This document shows, piece by piece, positions 5,766 through 7,368 of a DNA stretch of 7,368 bases. The stretch lies in assembly GCA_028717605.1 (NCBI GenBank), contig JAQUNM010000029.1, positions 1 to 7,368 of the forward strand, written 5' to 3'. How positions within the stretch are numbered: the stretch's first letter is position 1; the number at the start of each line of letters is the position of its first letter. Below the pieces are notes generated by a model. The model was not told where the DNA came from. It searched no databases and saw only the letters and a program-made list of their open reading frames with translations. This DNA comes from Minisyncoccota bacterium (GTDB lineage: Bacteria > Patescibacteriota > Minisyncoccia > Minisyncoccales > GWA2-38-27). A program made the translations under genes and the position numbers.

Positions 5766-6794
5766 ATGCCTAACCATCTTGTTTCTATAATTATAGTTAA
5801 TTGGAATGGCAAAAAACATCTATCGTATTGTCTTCCCTCGTTAAAAAAAATAAACTACCCAAATGTGGAAATAATTATTGTTGACAACGGATCAACTGAT
5901 CAGTCAGTCGAATATATTAAGAACAACTTTCCGTCTGCCAAAATCATCCTTAATAAGACCAATATGGGATTTGCGGAGGGAAATAACATTGGTTTTAAAA
6001 AAGCAAAAGGAAAGTATGTTTTATTCTTGAACAATGACACTATCGTTACTCCTAATTTTTTAAAAAAACTTGTTAATGCCATTGAGGAAAATAATAAAAT
6101 AGCGGTAGTTCAACCCAAGATTATCCTATCGCCTTCTAAAAAACTTCAAGCAGGGGGAGATTTTTTAACTGATAATGGCTTTTTGTATCACTATGGATTT
6201 GGTAAAAATCCCGATGATCCAAAATATAACCGAAAAATAGAAATCTTCTCTGCGTGCGGCGCATGTATGTTGGTGCGAAGCAGTGTTATAAAGAAAATTG
6301 GCTTATTTGATCCGGATTTTTTTTGTTATTTTGAAGAAAGCGACTTTTGTTGGCGAGTCTGTTTAGCAGGATATAAATTATTATATGTTCCGGAATCCAT
6401 TATATACCATAAGGGTTCTAGCACTTCGCGGAAATTAGGTTCAAAATTTACCCAGTATCACTCATTTAAAAACAGGATTTGTAGTTTGATTAAAAATTTA
6501 GAAAAGCAAAATTTAGTAAAAACGCTTTTCCTCCATTTATTATTTTGTTTTTTATCTTTTGTGACACTCGTAACCACAGGAAAATTCCCAGAAGCATCAT
6601 CAATTTGCAAGGCATGGTATTGGAATTTCTCTCATCTTAACGAAACCTTAAGTAAAAGAAGATATATTCAAGGAAAAATAAGAAAAATCTCCGACAAAAA
6701 ATTAATGGCTAAATTAAAAAAAAGTCCAGGCTTAAAATATTTTTTTTATCTTTTTTATGGATTAGAGCATTATTCCGATTTGGACATCACTTAA
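5766..6794 (+). CDS. Family 2 glycosyltransferase, rhamnosyltransferase-like (WbbL/COG1216 type)
   Basis: Predicted GT-A transferase, of the group that includes dTDP-rhamnose transferases. It shows nearly every family landmark: VSIIIVNWNG (6-15), IIIVDNGSTDQS (36-47), NMGFAEGNNIGF (66-77), FLNNDTIV (87-94, the DxD equivalent), SACGACMLVR (162-171), GLFDPDFFCYFEESDFCWR (179-197, catalytic acidic residues), GYKLLYVPES (202-211) and YHKGSST with H215. HSFKNR (232-237) matches the conserved RN motif, and a likely membrane segment lies at 253-271. At 342 aa it is full length. It follows the decayed interval, has no Shine-Dalgarno, and starts with ATGCCT. Shorter starts would remove the first strand, so 5766 is right. 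The exact donor is not determined; no dTDP-rhamnose genes are visible here. Confidence 0.92.
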   Translation: MPNHLVSIIIVNWNGKKHLSYCLPSLKKINYPNVEIIIVDNGSTDQSVEYIKNNFPSAKIILNKTNMGFAEGNNIGFKKAKGKYVLFLNNDTIVTPNFLKKLVNAIEENNKIAVVQPKIILSPSKKLQAGGDFLTDNGFLYHYGFGKNPDDPKYNRKIEIFSACGACMLVRSSVIKKIGLFDPDFFCYFEESDFCWRVCLAGYKLLYVPESIIYHKGSSTSRKLGSKFTQYHSFKNRICSLIKNLEKQNLVKTLFLHLLFCFLSFVTLVTTGKFPEASSICKAWYWNFSHLNETLSKRRYIQGKIRKISDKKLMAKLKKSPGLKYFFYLFYGLEHYSDLDIT

Positions 6795-6814
6795 ATTATG
6801 AAATGTAGGCCAAA

Positions 6815-7368
6815 ATGAGAACACAAGAAAGGTATAAAGATTACTTTAAAGACCATTACGGAGCAACTTTTTCTAAAGCTGACTTCAAGCAGGCAGATTT
6901 CCTATTCTCCCAATTTAAGTTTATTAATAAGGTTGTAAATTTAGATAGTTATAAAAATAAAGAGGTTCTTGAAGTTGGCTCCGCGTTAGGAGCGTTTGCT
7001 CAAATCCTTATGGACTTTGGAATAAAAAATTATCATGGCATTGAAGTAGATAAAGATGCTGTTAATTTTGCTAATAAGAACTTAGGCAACTATTTTGAAA
7101 ACCTTGCCTTAGAAGAAATTGGGGGAAAAAATTCATACGATCTTATTTTTGCATTGGAAGTTCTAGAACATCTTAATGATCCATCGAAGGGGATTAAGAT
7201 CATTTATAAATTACTCAAAAAAGGGGGTATATTTATTGGCACCAGTCCATACCCGTTCCAAAAAAATGTCTTAGGTGATCCTACCCACAGATATTGCCTT
7301 CACCCTAAAAATTGGGAAAAATTATTCGCAGAAAATAGATTTTCAAAAATAAAAACTTATCCGATGAG
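6815..7368 (+). CDS. Class I SAM-dependent methyltransferase (3' partial)
   Basis: An open frame of 184 codons runs off the right edge. SAM motif I is VLEVGSALGAF (51-61); GIEVD (75-79) supplies the acidic ribose ligand E77; YDLIFALEVLEHLNDP (108-123) is the post-motif segment typical of Methyltransf_11/23 enzymes; KLLKKGGIFIGTSP follows as motif III. PTHRYCLHPKNWEKLF near the edge is the late D.tH...s...w..ll segment common in this group. The start at 6815 has a weak AGG (6807-6809) and lies 20 bp after the glycosyltransferase. An ATG at 6798 is closed after six codons. The residues before motif I (1-50) are a helical lid of ordinary length. It probably acts on a sugar or other small glycan precursor; substrate unknown. 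The C-terminus is not visible. Confidence 0.88.
   Translation, partial: MRTQERYKDYFKDHYGATFSKADFKQADFLFSQFKFINKVVNLDSYKNKEVLEVGSALGAFAQILMDFGIKNYHGIEVDKDAVNFANKNLGNYFENLALEEIGGKNSYDLIFALEVLEHLNDPSKGIKIIYKLLKKGGIFIGTSPYPFQKNVLGDPTHRYCLHPKNWEKLFAENRFSKIKTYPM

Noticed and set aside
5741..5768. TTGGCA and TATATG at 16 bp spacing, resembling -35 and -10 boxes
   Set aside because: The -10 box would overlap the start codon, requiring leaderless translation from inside the gene. Such matches are expected by chance at this AT content.
5538..5819. Minus-strand open frame of 93 codons across the decayed interval and the start of the next gene
   Set aside because: It has no recognisable domain and overlaps both the antisense of the methyltransferase remnant and the N-terminus of a well-supported gene. 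It is best explained as a shadow in AT-rich DNA.
5900..6082. Minus-strand open frame of 60 codons inside the rhamnosyltransferase-like gene
   Set aside because: It lies wholly antisense to conserved catalytic motifs of the plus-strand gene and shows no motif of its own.
1..7368. tRNA, rRNA, CRISPR array, transposase or integrase
   Set aside because: I found no cloverleaf-like segment, no regularly spaced repeats and no mobile-element protein motif in any frame examined.

Overview
This window is about 7.4 kb of AT-rich DNA (roughly 30% GC by eye). All genes lie on the plus strand and are tightly packed. They encode glycosyltransferases, methyltransferases and one UDP-galactopyranose mutase, so this is part of a surface-polysaccharide or glycan locus. 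The low GC, very Lys/Asn/Ile-rich proteins, near absence of Shine-Dalgarno sites (one clear AGGAGG only) and protein style recall Patescibacteria (Candidate Phyla Radiation, perhaps Microgenomates-like). That assignment is inference; there is no marker gene here. Intact genes end in TAA or TGA and none has an in-frame TGA, so the standard bacterial code fits.

Layout: 2-184 is the tail of an upstream protein, probably glycan-related. Next come a family 2 glycosyltransferase (192-1220), a SAM methyltransferase (1234-1923), UDP-galactopyranose mutase glf (1920-3005, overlapping the previous gene by ATGA), a TylF-like metal-dependent methyltransferase (3023-3832) and a second family 2 glycosyltransferase (3844-4869). 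Junctions are between -4 and +17 bp, so this block is very likely one operon.

From 4870 to 5765 there is no intact gene. This stretch is not random spacer: it holds recognisable broken pieces of at least three or four glycan genes. They are a family 2 glycosyltransferase start, a GT-B glycosyltransferase start with an indel in a G-run, a C-terminal methyltransferase-like tail, and a methyltransferase start whose SAM motif has decayed. After it come a rhamnosyltransferase-like family 2 glycosyltransferase (5766-6794) and a class I methyltransferase cut by the window end (6815-7368).

Working model: Glf converts UDP-galactopyranose to UDP-galactofuranose. One of the neighbouring family 2 enzymes, most plausibly 3844-4869, may transfer Galf to a growing glycan. 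The other transferases add further sugars, and the methyltransferases may cap or decorate sugar hydroxyls. I see no sign of a novel defence, mobile or regulatory system. The decayed interval is the most unusual part of the window.
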